From positions 433,501,069-433,565,068 of the forward strand of contig NC_133326.1 in the NCBI RefSeq assembly GCF_042186555.1: a stretch of DNA of 64,000 nt, written 5' to 3'. The notes under the pieces are model-generated. The model had not been told where the DNA came from, did not search any database, and was given only the letters and a program-made list of their open reading frames with translations. Of the stretch, positions 11,829-22,224 are shown in pieces. Each line of letters begins with the position of its first letter. Positions within the stretch are counted from its first letter, which is position 1. The translations under genes were made by a program, and so were the position numbers. This stretch comes from Aquarana catesbeiana (lineage: Eukaryota; Chordata; Amphibia; Anura; Ranidae).

Positions 11829-11955
11829 AGCTATCGCATATGATTTTCTATACATTGTACAGTATAAAAAGATATAGCAACCTTTAGTATCTATTTGTAC
11901 CTGCCTGCAGGAGAAATCAACATCATTTGCTATCAATATAGATAAACCTCTAAAA

Positions 11956-12701
11956 CAGTGGTTCTCAACAGTGGTTCTCAACCTGGGGGTCGAATGACGA
12001 TTTGCCAGGGGTCACCGAGTCCTGGGCTGTTCCTGAAGCCTGCACCGCTCTCCCAGCCTACCTGTGATTATAGTTGCCATTAAAAGTCCCCACTACAGTT
12101 CTTGGATCAGCAGATGACCTTGATCAAGAACACCTAAGTTGGCTGATCAGAACTCCCCCCCAGCACTGCTACTGATCCCACCCCCCACCAGCACTGCAAC
12201 TCATCCCACCCCCCATCAGCACTGCCACTCATCCCAACTCCCCGCCAGCACTGCCACTCATCTCATTACCCCCACCCACCAAGGAGTAGAAGAATGAATA
12301 AAAATAGAGAATTTATGGAAGGGAGAGCAAAAGAGGCGAAGGAACAAAGAAAAAGGGAGAAAAAGAATAAGAGAACAAGAAAGACGGCTATAAAGAGGGA
12401 TGAGGGGAAAACAACAAGAAATTATGATAGAGAGAGATAAAAGGGAAAGAAAGGAGAACAGGAAAGGAGAAAGGATTGTACCTTATGGCACAATCCTAAA
12501 TTGTACCATAAGGGGTTTTAATACTGTACGAGTGGAAGGGAGTCGGGGAGAGCAAATGTCTGTGGGATAGGGGCGCAAATTACTTGTCTTGCCTTGGGTG
12601 CTGACAACCCACGCTACGAAAATAATTTTACTGTTAGGGGTCCCCACAACTTGGGAATTTTTATCAAGGGGCCACGGCACCAGAAGGGTTGAGAACCACT
12701 G
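11956..12701. mobile_element. Non-autonomous hAT-type element
   Basis: Terminal inverted repeats CAGTGGTTCTCAACC at the left (with the first 13 bases duplicated in tandem, 11956-11968 and 11969-11981) and GGTTGAGAACCACTG at the right. CAGTGGTTCTCAA-type ends are typical of Charlie-like hAT elements. No transposase; the interior includes a purine-rich block at 12295-12480. It interrupts the integrase of the gypsy element. I could not confirm an 8-bp target duplication: CTCTAAAA and CCGTAGAG flank it and do not match. Confidence 0.75.
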
Positions 12702-13430
12702 CCGTAGAGGATTGTGGCACCTCCATGATGGCAAACATCAAATAGGGTATTAGACAGTCCCAATCCTTTCCATTTCTATCCACCACCTTCTTTAACATTT
12801 GCTTTAGGGTTTTGTTGAACCTTTCAACCAACCCGTCTGGGAGTGATACACGGATGTCTGCAATTGTGTCACTTTGAACAACTTGCATAGCTCTTTCATA
12901 ACCCGGGACAGAAAGGGTGTACCTTGGTCTGTAAGCAGTTTCTTACAAATCCCCACGTGGCTAAAAAGAAGAAATAGCTCTTTGGCTAGCTCTTGGCAGA
13001 GGTATTATGGAGAGGAATCGCTTCTGGATAGTGGGTGGCATAGTCCATTATAACCAAAATGTACTGATACCCCCTAGTGGACTTCATTACCTGACCTACC
13101 AAATCCATTGTGATCCTCTCAAAGGGGAACTCAATGATGGGAAGAGGTACCGGCGGGTTACAGAAATGTGGCATAGGTGCCGACTTCTGACACACAGGAC
13201 AGGAGGAACATTAATTTTCTATTTCCTTTATGACCCCAGGCCAATAGAATCTCTGCAATACTCTCTCTGTTTTTTTCTGCCCCCAAATGACCTCCAAGAA
13301 TGTGCCCATGGACTAACTCCAACAGCAACTTCCTGTAAGTTTTGGACACCACAAGTTGCTCAATGGTTTCTTCCGCCCCTTTGAGCAACTCGATACAGCA
13401 GATCCCTTTCCACAATGAAGTTTGGGTAAA
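12702..13430 (-). pseudogene. Gypsy integrase fragment
   Basis: Integrase inserts the cDNA of the retroelement. The zinc-binding HHCC region is at 13415-13230 (HGHILGGHLGAEK). The core begins with FERITMDLVGQV near 13120-13085 (first Asp), then DYATHYPEAIPL. Near 12935 is LLTDQGTPFLS (second Asp), and SLPDGLVERFNKTLKQML near 12830-12790 contains the Glu. It breaks off at AIMEVPQSST, where the hAT element sits. Several frameshifts and stops lie between blocks, so it is a pseudogene. The catalytic triad is still readable. Confidence 0.88.
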
Positions 13431-13814
13431 TTCAAGTCTTATCTGGGTTCACTAGTACACCATCTTCTCTTACCACATTTTCCCATGCTTATATCGGGTT
13501 GGGGTCTTTTAACTGTTCTGTGACAAAATTTTCCCTGTGAACCTCTGGATCAGAAAACTCAACAGACGGCATGTTTTTAGTCTGAGGCTGTTGGCTCCTC
13601 CCTTGTTTCTTGAGTCCCCCCTGCCAATACCGACAAGGGAAATTCTAGCGATTCCTCACCACTCTGAGGACTTCTGGGATTCACCTTCCTGGTTTTAAAT
13701 GGCCGACAGTGGGGGGGGCAGAACAATCCCAGAGTCCCCAGAATTTAGGAAAATCCCTCCCCACAATGGCATCATGTGGTAATGAGACACCAACTCCACC
13801 TGAAGATCTCTGCA

Positions 13815-14342
13815 GTGTGTAAATGTGCTTTTACTATACAAAAATGCTGTACATACAAAACTATTACAATATTAGGAATACAAATCAAGACTGACAGATA
13901 TCTATACCAAGCAAAATGCCTAGCAAATAAACAGCCTATGGTCTGTAACATTAGAAATACACTTAAAAGTTACTTAGCTGCAGTTACTGTGTTCGTGATC
14001 TCCATTTACAACGAGGCTTCTGGAGATCAGGCACCTTCTTGTTTGCTGATTACAGATTCTTCCTCCTGCTCTGGTGTTAATCCATGATGAGTGGCCTATC
14101 AGTCTCCACTGCTCCTTTTATTTGGACTTTTGTTTACCAGTTTGTTGACAATGGTTACAAACTCATTTACCTTAAAAACCAAACTGCCAACTGTCAACAG
14201 TTCCCATTGTTACCAAGGCATTCGTTTGAGAAACATCCTCAGACAAACCTGATCTCTGCAAACAAACTAGTCCGATTGCTATTCGATCACAGTCTTATAG
14301 AAAAATCGTATATTTTATATCAAACGCAACACACACACACAC
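13815..14342 (-). mobile_element. Possible solo LTR inserted in gypsy protease
   Basis: A non-coding block interrupts the protease reading. On the minus strand it begins with a (TG)n run, has AATAAAAGG in the middle and ends ACATTTACACA. The size (about 530 bp) and TG...CA ends suggest a solo LTR of another family. No convincing target duplication was found, so this is a guess from structure. Confidence 0.35.
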
Positions 14343-14510
14343 CAGAGACTTCTGTAGTAATTCAGCTTTTACCAATGTTACCAGGCTACCTGAATCCAGC
14401 AACACAACAACATTTCTACCATTAATATACATTTTGCATAAATGTTTCTCAGTTCCCCAAATGGCAGTGCATGCAACTGTCCTAAACAGCGACTGACATC
14501 TGTCCCTTAG

Positions 14511-14523
14511 AAAGTCACATTGC
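14511..14523 (+). repeat. Target-site duplication, left (L1 copy at 14524)
   Basis: AAAGTCACATTGC, repeated exactly at 17284-17296 after the L1 poly(A) tail. Confidence 0.92.
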
Positions 14524-14529
14524 TCCCCC

Positions 14530-16650
14530 TCAGGAGGGCTATCTCCTATCCATTGACCTCCAAAAGGCATTTGACACTGTCACCTGGCCATATCTATTTA
14601 CCATACGGCCCTAACTTCATCAAAACCCTGTAGACCCTCTACTCACACCCCAAAGCACATGTCAGACTTAATGGATATTACTCCGACCTCTTACCTATCA
14701 CGAAAGGAATAAGACAGCGATGCCCCCTCTCCCCTCTCCTCTTCATAATCGTCATAGAAACTCTAGCAATAGCGATCAGGTGTGGCCCATTGACCCATAA
14801 ATGTGCATTATTTGCAGACAATGTCCTCCTTTTCCTTACAAACCCCTCTTATTTCAACCCCTAACATCCTCCAACTACTAAACAATTTAGGGCATTTCGG
14901 GCCTGCAAGTAGACATGACTAAATCAATGGCCCTTAATGTATTGACCACCCCCCCCCAGAACCTGGTAGATTAAAAAGCCACTTTCCATTCTCTTGGAAC
15001 TCTACGTCCATTCCATACTTGGGTATTTCTCTTATGACCAACATCAATCTTCTACACAAACATAATTACCCACCCATGTTTAAAAGATTAGCGGAAGATC
15101 TTGCTCAATGGTCTTTATACAAGATGCCCTGGTTGGGAAGAGTGAATGCGATAAAGATGACCCTTCTACCAAAAATTCTATACCTTTTTTCTATACCTCC
15201 CTATCACCAAACTACACATTAATAAGCTTCAGTCAGCAATCATCCATTTTATCTGGGGAAAAACTGGGTAGCACCTTTCCAAAAAAGTCCTTTTCAGACC
15301 TAGATCGAAAGGGGGCTTAGGTCTGCCTAACCTCTGGTGGTACTACCAGGTGGCACAACTAAGCCAAATGTCCACCGTATACTCTAGAACAGTGGTCATC
15401 AACCCTGTCCTCAGGGCCCACTAACAGGCCAGGTTTTATGTATTACCTTGAGGAGATGCAGACTAGAATACTTCAATCACTGAGCAGCAAATGATATCAC
15501 CTGTGATGCATTTCAGTTATCTTGCAAACCTGGCCTGTTAGTGGGCCCTGAGGACAGGGTTGATGACCACTGCTCTAGAGGCCCGAAACCCAACTGGATA
15601 GGGATGGAACGACAAGCGAATCCAACTTGCACCTTAGACTTCTTGATCTGGAGTGTCGCCCCCCAATTCTCTCCCCAACATTATCCTACTCGGTAGCGTT
15701 ATGTGACTCTCTATAAGAGTTAAAATCCATATCCTCAACTTGGCACCCATTGGCTCATATATTTCACAATTCCCCCCAGGAATGAATATCAAGGCCTTCA
15801 AGTGGTGGTTAGACAAAGGCCTTTATCGAATTGGGCACTATTTCAACTCAAATGGCCCCCTCAAATTAAGCTACTGTGTCTCCAAACTAGAAATGCCCCC
15901 CCCTCGGAAAAATTTCGCTATTACCAAATATCCCATTTCCTGAACTCGGTATGGGACCGAAATGCAAGCCACCTTTCAGTAACCCCATATGAGCATTGGT
16001 GCTCCACAGCCATGGATACGAGAGGGAGTATCTCCCTGATATACTCAGCCCTAGCCGGGCCATTGGAGAAAGTGACCTATATGCTGAACTGGGAACGTGA
16101 CCTTGAGATAGACTGGGACCTAAACACATGGCACTCTAACTTTGCCTGTTCATTCAAAGGGATTCTCAACAATTCCTTGATTGAAGCCAACCTCAAGGTC
16201 ATGTCCCGTTGGTACCTGGTTCCCGTCCGCCTCGTTAAATATTATCCTCAGTCATCCCCCCCTCTTCTTCAGAGGCTGCGGTCACTTAGGCACACTCCCC
16301 TACACCTTGTGAGAATGTCCCAGAATCAGAGGCTACTGGAACAAAATTTTTATCTTCTCCGCAAAACCACTGGAATTGTGGTTAACCAAGACCCTACTAT
16401 TGCGCTCCTCAACCGTCGTATTCCTAAGATTCCTAAATCAGCCCAAAATCTAATTCACTTCATTCTTCTAGGGGTCAAACTGACAATCGCATGTGCATGG
16501 AAATCCCCCTCAGTCTCTTACCATCTAACCAGACAACAAATCTCATGGATAATGTCCCAAGAAAAAAATGCTAACACTATCCTAGACACCTTGGAGAAAT
16601 TTAAACATACCTGGGAACCCTGGGCCAAACATATTGGAGTATCTCTTTAG
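14530..16650 (+). pseudogene. L1-type ORF2 C-terminal half (RT to C-terminus)
   Basis: The sequence starts at the RT block LLSIDLQKAFDTVTWPYL (14540-14600). Then come a QRCPLSPLLF motif near 14720, and FADNVLLFLTNP near 14815-14850, where the second catalytic Asp of FADD reads Asn. The thumb is at 15019-15222 (MPWLGRVNAIKMTLLPKILY), and after the MITE an 849-base open stretch to 16650 carries the C-terminal domain (MLNWERDLEIDWDLNTWH). The FADD-to-FADN change plus several frameshifts would inactivate it. Stop chosen at 16650 where the C-terminal frame ends. Confidence 0.85.
15390..15572. mobile_element. Palindromic hAT-type MITE with 8-bp duplication
   Basis: 183 bp with long inverted ends: CAGTGGTCATCAACCCTGTC at left, inverse at right, continuing through the GGCCCACTAACAGGCCAGG segment. 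The flanks are CTCTAGAA (15382-15389) and CTCTAGAG (15573-15580), a 7/8 match with a CTAG core as favoured by hAT elements. It lies inside the L1 ORF2. Confidence 0.9.
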
Positions 16651-17283
16651 CTCTGGGGACGCCGTTTCCCAACATTAGCCCAGCCGTCATGTCTAGACCC
16701 TACTTCTAGCTCTCTGTGAAGTTTGTTCCCTTCCCCTTTCACCTCTCACCGATGTCTCCTTTCCCTTCTGACTTCCAGTTTCTCTTTTCTCTCTGTTCTT
16801 TTTAACCTTCTGATTCTCATTGTACTCAGTACACCCTTGAGCATATACAGGCTAAGAAAATGCATAGTTTTAGCTATTGATCTTTTGATTTTTCCTAAAT
16901 GATAGTCTTGATGAGGTGCAGAAAGAATGCTTAATTTTCACCTTTTTATACAGTTCCTAATGTTTAATCAGTTTTAATCATTCATAGCCCAGGGTTATAA
17001 AATCATAAGTTCCTGACTTTGATACCTACTCGCTTTTATATTAATACGCTGAACTATCTAGCAGTAATGGGCCAGCCTTCCCGGCTACTCCTTGTACAGT
17101 CTGATCCCATATGGTGTGCAGGGGGTAGCTGGAGAGGAAGCAGATAGCCAGTTTATATATTGGCGTGTTTCTCATTGTTGTCTTATACTTATTGATTTCT
17201 CATGTACTTAACCACACCTTGGACTATGTTGCTTGTCCATTTTTGTATAAGTGAAAATTTTCAATAAAAACAATGAAAAAAAA

Positions 17284-17857
17284 AAAGTCACATTGCATTG
17301 GTTCATCCACAACTGGGACATTTGCTGCAATATGGCCCTCTTGCTGGCAGCGGTAGCAAATAATCTTTTTCACTGCCTCTTGCAGCCTTGACTTTCCAGG
17401 CTGCTCTCACCAGACATTAGATAGAACTCCCGACCTCTCACTCTCTCTACCCTCACCCCTTGGTATCATCTTACCCGCCACTGGGGATGGTCTGGTCTTA
17501 GGGTGGAAAGTCTGTAAGTCCCTGGAAGAGACGGTCAGGTTCTCTGTAGCCAAGTACCTCTCAACCAGATCCACAAGCTTGTCGGCCGTTTCTGGGTCTC
17601 CATGACTTACCCACTTTTGGATGGCAGTAGGATGAGATCTCAGGAACCGAACCATAACCATACGTTCCACAATGTTTGGTGCAGTCAAAGTCTCTGGCTG
17701 CAGACACTTCCTGCTCAGGTGAATGAGACCATACATTTGAGACCGGGTGGGTTTTCCAAGCTGGAAAGCCCAGTTATGCGCACGCTGAGCCCAGAGGCCA
17801 ATATTTCTGTTTTTAGCACAACATATTCTCTTGCTTGGTCAGGCTCTAGGTCATAAT
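17284..17857 (-). pseudogene. Gypsy gag, SCAN-like region and zinc knuckle
   Basis: This is the middle and C-terminal part of a gypsy Gag. Minus-strand reading gives YDLEPDQAR near 17850, then the SCAN-like capsid segment at 17736-17540 (LQPETLTAPNIVERMVMVRF, KWVSHGDPETADKLVDLVER). Near 17380-17330 is a CCHC-type knuckle (CYRCQQEGHIAA), with the last Cys replaced by Val, so the zinc site is damaged. Its upstream half resumes at 21365 beyond a CR1 insertion; downstream it runs into the L1 duplication. One or more frameshifts are present. Confidence 0.85.
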
Positions 17858-17989
17858 GGAGAAGTCCCTGAGAAGTCCCTCCATACTAAAGGAGAGCCAG
17901 GAACGTACACGGCAGGGGCCAGCACAGAGGCGGGTGGAGACAGAGGTGCAGGCACTAGCAAAGAGTAGATGGGTGACAGTCAGGAGGGG

Positions 17990-18678
17990 TAGAGGGGGAA
18001 GTGCCAGGGAGGCCGATCCAGGACTGGAACATCCCAATAAGTACGCTCCATTGAGTGACATTGGTGAAACCAGTCAGGGACCAGCACTGCTGGAGCTGAG
18101 GGAATCTCCTAGCTGCCGGGGGAAGAACTCCTCCAGTGAGAGTGGGGGCAGCAAAGGGAAAGGAAAGACAGATTCTAGTGGTAGGGGACTCAATTCTTAG
18201 AAGGACAGAGAGGGCAATCTGTAACCAAGACATGAAGCGCCGAACAGTATGTTGTCTACCGGGCGCTCGGGTTCGGCACATCACGGATCTTGTGGACAGA
18301 TTACTGGGAGGGGCTGGGGAAGACCCGTCTGTCATGGTGCACGTTGGCACCAATGACAAAGTCAGAGGCAGATGGAGTGTCCTAAAGAAGATTTTAGGGA
18401 CTTAGGAGCTAAATTGATGTAAAGGACCTCCAAGGTAGTATTCGCAGGAATACTACCGGTACATCGAGCCACACCAGAAAGGCAGAGGGAGATTAGGGAA
18501 GTAAACAAGTGGCTGAAGAGCTGGTGTAGTAGGGAGGGGTTTGGGTTCCTGGAGGACTGGGCCGACTTCTCAGTCGGTAACCGGTACTATAGAAGGGACG
18601 GACTGCACCTAAATGAGGAGGGTGCAGATCTGCTGGGAATGAAGATGGCCAAAAAGTTAAAGGGGTTTTTAAACTAGG
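17990..18678 (+). pseudogene. CR1 ORF1 with SGNH/GDSL esterase-like domain
   Basis: The reading at 18136-18360 gives QILVVGDSILRRTERAIC, then CLPGARVRHITDLVDRLL and VMVHVGTND. These are blocks I and III of an SGNH hydrolase (GDS Ser; GTND Asn). After a frame change, 18585-18675 gives YYRRDGLHLNEEGADLLG, block V with the DxxH Asp-His pair. CR1 ORF1 proteins are known to carry such an esterase domain; its role in retrotransposition is unclear. Stops and a frame shift between the blocks mean this copy is dead. The N-terminal part before about 17990 is not readable in one frame. Confidence 0.8.
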
Positions 18679-18705
18679 CGATGGGGGGAGGGTCCAGAGG
18701 CAGAG

Positions 18706-21240
18706 ATGGCCAGCGCGGAAGATATTCCAGAGGGTAGTATTGGGGGCATTAGTGGTAGGTTAACCAAAGCACAAAAGCACAAGGTGAGTATAGTAGCAAG
18801 TCCTAATAAAATAATACTGGGAGTATGCTATAGGCCCCCTAACCTGAGGGAGGAAGTGGAGACAGATCTCTATCACAATTTGGATTAGCAGCAAGGATGG
18901 GAAGTGTTATCATAATGGGGGATGTTAATTATCTAGACATAGACTGGGCGGAGGGAACCGCGCATTCATTTAAGGCTCGCCAGTTCCTTAATGTCTTGCA
19001 GGACAATTTTATGGGTCAGATGGTAGACGCACCAACTAGAAATAAAACATTACTGGATCTACTGATTACCAACAATACAAACCTGATCACGGATGTGGAA
19101 ATACGGGGCAGCGATCACAGGTCAATTAGTTTCAGTATAAATCACACAAATAGGAAACATGAAGGGAACACAAAGACACTGAATTTCAAAAGAGCCAACT
19201 TCCCTAAACTACAAACCTTGCTAATAGGCATAAATTGGGATAAAATATTAGGAACAAAGAATACGGAGGAGAGATGGGTTTGCTTTAAGTGCATATTAAA
19301 TAAGGGCATTAGCCAATGTATCCCATTGGGTAATACATTTAAAAGAGCGAACAAAAGTCCTGGATGGCTTAACTCCAATGTAAAAATGCATATAAAAGCA
19401 AAGGAGAAGGCCTTCAAAAAATACAAGGTTGAGGGATCACCCTCAGCATTCAGACTTTATAAAGAATGCAACAAGAAATGTAAGGGTGCAATTAGGACAG
19501 CTAAGATAGAACATGAAAGACACATAGCAGAGGAGAGCAAAAAAAATCCCAAGAAATTCTTTAAGTATGTAAACAGTAAAAAAGGGAGGACAGACCATTT
19601 TGGCCCCATAAAGAATGAGGAAGGACATCTAGTTACAAAGGATGGGGAGATGGCGAAGGTATTGAATTTATTCTTCTCCTCAGTCTTCACAAGTGAATCG
19701 GGGGGCTTCAGTAACCAAAACTGCAGTGTTTATCCTCATGACACAACACAGGAAGCACCTCCATGGTTAACACAGGACAGAATTAAAATTAGACTTGAGA
19801 AACTTAACATTAATAAATCACTGGGACCAGATGGCTTGCATCCGAGGGTACTTAGGGAACTCAGTCAAGTGATTGCCAGACCGTTGTTCCTAATTTTTAC
19901 AGATAGTCTACTGACTGGAATGGTACCAGCTGATTGGAGAAAAGCCAATGTAGCACCAATATTTAAAAAGGGCCCAAAATACATCCCTGGGAATTACAGA
20001 CCAGTTAGCCTAACATCAATAGTATGTAAACTCTTGGAGGGGATAAGGGACTATATACAAGATTTTAGTAATAAGAACGGTATCATTAGCAGTAATCAGC
20101 ATGGATTCATGAAGAATCATTCTTGCCAAACCAATCTATTAACCTTCTATGAGGAGGTGAGTTGCCATCTAGATAAAGGAAGGCCCGTAGACGTGGTGTA
20201 TCTGGATTTTGCAAAAGCATTTGACACAGTTCCCCATAAACGTTTACTGTACAAAATAAGGTCCGTTGGCATGGACCATAGGGTGAGTACATGGATTGAA
20301 AACTGGCTACAAGGGCGAGTTCAGAGGGTGGTGATAAATGTGGAGTACTCAGAATGGTCAGGGGTGGGTAGTGGGGTTCCCCAGGGTTCTGTGCTGGGAC
20401 CAATCCTATTTAATTTGTTCATAAACGATCTGGAGGATGGGATAAACAGTTCAATCTCTGTATTTGCAGACGATACTAAGCTAAGCAGGGCAATAACTTC
20501 TCTGCAGGATGTGAAAACCTTGCAAAAAGACCTGAACAAATTAATGGGGTGGGCGACTACATGGCAAATGAGGTTCAATGTAGAAAAATGTAAAATAATG
20601 CATTTGGGTGGCAAAAATATGAATGCAATCTATACACTGGGGGGAGAACCTCTGGGGGAATCTAGGATGGAAAAGGACCTGGGGGTCCTAGTAGATGATA
20701 GGCTCAGCAATGGCATGCAATGCCAAGCTGCTGCTAACAAAGCAAACAGAATATTGGCATGCATTAAAAAGGGGATCAACTCCAGAGATAAAACGATAAT
20801 TCTCCCACTCTACAAGGCTCTGGTCCGGCCGCACCTGGAGTATGCTGTCCAGTTCTGGGCACCAGTCCTCAGGAAGGATGTACTGGAAATGGAGCAAGTA
20901 CAAAGAAGGGCAACAAAGCTAATAAAGGGTCTGGAGGATCTTGGTTATGAGGAAAGGTTGCGAGCACTGAACTTATTCTCTCTGGAGAAGAGACGCTTGA
21001 GAGGGGATATGATTTCAATATACAAATACCGTACTGGTGACCCCACAATAGGGATAAAACTTTTTCGCAGAAGAGAGTTTAACAAGACTCATGGCCACTC
21101 ATTAAAATTAGGAGAAAACAGGTTTAACCTTAAACTACATAGAGGGTTCTTTACTGTAAGAGCGGCAAGGATGGGAATTCCCTTCCACAGCCGGTGGTCT
21201 AAGCGGGGAGCATTGATAGTTTCAAGAAACTATTAGATAA
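18706..21240 (+). CDS. CR1 ORF2: endonuclease remnant and reverse transcriptase
   Basis: A long open frame (18897-21236) encodes the C-terminal part of the APE endonuclease (VIIMGDVNYLDIDW, TLLDLLITNN, GSDHRSISF). A complete CR1 reverse transcriptase follows: SLGPDGLHPRVLREL, NYRPVSLTSIVCKLLE, VYLDFAKAFDTVPHK with the first Asp, GVPQGSVLGPILFNLFIND, and FADDTKL as the catalytic pair. A short frame at 18706-18888 holds more endonuclease sequence (ILGVCYRPPN), but the N-terminal catalytic half is missing by deletion. The last about 40 residues are out of frame (21175-21300). RT could still fold; the element as a whole is defective. Confidence 0.9.
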
Positions 21241-21364
21241 GCACCTGAATGACCGCAACATACAGGGATATATAATGTAATACTGACACATAATCACACA
21301 CATAGGTTGGACTTGATGAACTTGTGTCTTTTTTCAGCCTCACCTACTATGTAACTATGGAACT

Positions 21365-21787
21365 ATAATAAACTTTCTGTAATTCAACAGATAATAGTGG
21401 GGTCAACAGTCCAGCCCACTGCTCCTTAGGCCACTTTTCCCTTTCAGCAGTCCTTTCAAATGTGGTCAAAAACACCTCAGGATCATCCTCTTCAGTCATT
21501 TTTGGCAAACGGCTCACACAAAATGATGCGGTATTAGTAGAATGACTTGCCTCACTGGTCTGCGGACGTTGCTGCATTAATGTCTCCACTTGTTGGAATC
21601 TCTGCTCCTGTTTCTGCAACAGGTCTTTGAAGTGAGCCTCAGAATGCTGCTGGGCTTGTTGCTGAGCTTCCAGACTCTGCTGGTGAGCTTCCAGACTCCG
21701 CTGCACTTGTTCATTTGCACACCTTTGTTGTTGATTGGCATTTGCTACAACAATCTGTCTCAGCAACTCTTCCTTGCTGGCCTTTAT
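21365..21787 (-). pseudogene. Gypsy gag, N-terminal coiled coil and matrix-like part
   Basis: Minus-strand frame with a Gln-rich coiled coil (QQQRCANEQVQRSLEAHQQ, further Q-rich heptads), then the gypsy Gag signature LPKMTEEDDPEVFLTTFERT and WPKEQWAGLLTPLLS. It continues at 17857 across the CR1 and joins 29284-29335 across the piggyBac. This stretch itself is open; the Gag as a whole is broken by the insertions. Confidence 0.85.
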
Positions 21788-22224
21788 TTAACCACTTGAG
21801 CCCCGGACCATTATGCTGCCTAAGGACCAGAGGTCTTTTTCCAATTTGGCACTGCGTCGCTTTAACTTTTAATTGCGCGGTCATGCAATGCTGTACCCAA
21901 ACGAAATTTGCGTCCTTTTCTTCCCACAAATAGAGCTTTCTTTTGATGGCATTTGATCACCTCTGCGGTTTTTATTTTTTGCGCTATAAACGGAAAAAGA
22001 CCGAAAATTTTGAAAAAAAATGATATTTTCTACTTTTTGTTATAAAAAAAATCCAATAAACTCAATTTTAGTCATACATTTAGGCCAAAATTTATTCGCC
22101 CACATGTCTTTGGTAAAAAAAATGTCAATAAGCGTATATTTATTGGTTTGCGCAAAAGTTATAGCGTCTACAAACTAGGGTACATTTTCTGGAATTTACA
22201 CAGCTTTTAGTTTATGACTGCCTA

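Larger units (their letters stand above)
13690..14523 (-). pseudogene. Gypsy aspartic protease, split by an insertion
   Basis: The retropepsin active-site region is at about 14430-14350: MYINGRNVVVLLDSGSLVTL, where DSG is the catalytic triplet. The C-terminal end is at 13790-13690: PHDAIVGRDFPKFWGLW. About 530 bases of foreign sequence (13815-14342) separate them. In the family this protease cuts the Gag-Pol polyprotein. The upstream end joins the CCHC zinc knuckle of gag across the L1 insertion, as shown by the 13-bp duplication at 14511-14523 and 17284-17296. Confidence 0.8.
14524..17283 (+). mobile_element. 5'-truncated L1-type LINE, 13-bp target duplication
   Basis: Plus-strand L1/Tx1-type insertion of 2760 bp into the gypsy gag-protease region. 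It begins inside the RT domain and ends with AATAAAAACAATG followed by an A-run at 17274-17283. Exact 13-bp duplications flank it (AAAGTCACATTGC). A 183-bp MITE entered it later at 15390. The 3' untranslated part is 16651-17283. Confidence 0.92.
17858..21364 (+). mobile_element. CR1 LINE, 5'-truncated
   Basis: Plus-strand CR1 element inserted in gypsy gag, flanked by a probable 5-bp ATAAT repeat (17853-17857 and 21365-21369). It keeps most of ORF1 (SGNH esterase domain) and nearly all of ORF2, and ends with the short tandem ACTATGTAACTATGGAACTAT, the kind of octamer-like tail found on CR1 elements instead of poly(A). Gypsy gag reads continuously when it is removed. Confidence 0.9.

Noticed and set aside
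15019..15320. Two overlapping plus-strand ORFs as separate genes
   Set aside because: They are frames of the same L1 ORF2 thumb region separated by a frameshift.
18136..18405. SGNH/GDSL hydrolase as a host esterase gene
   Set aside because: It lies directly upstream of a CR1 endonuclease/RT and matches the known CR1 ORF1 layout.
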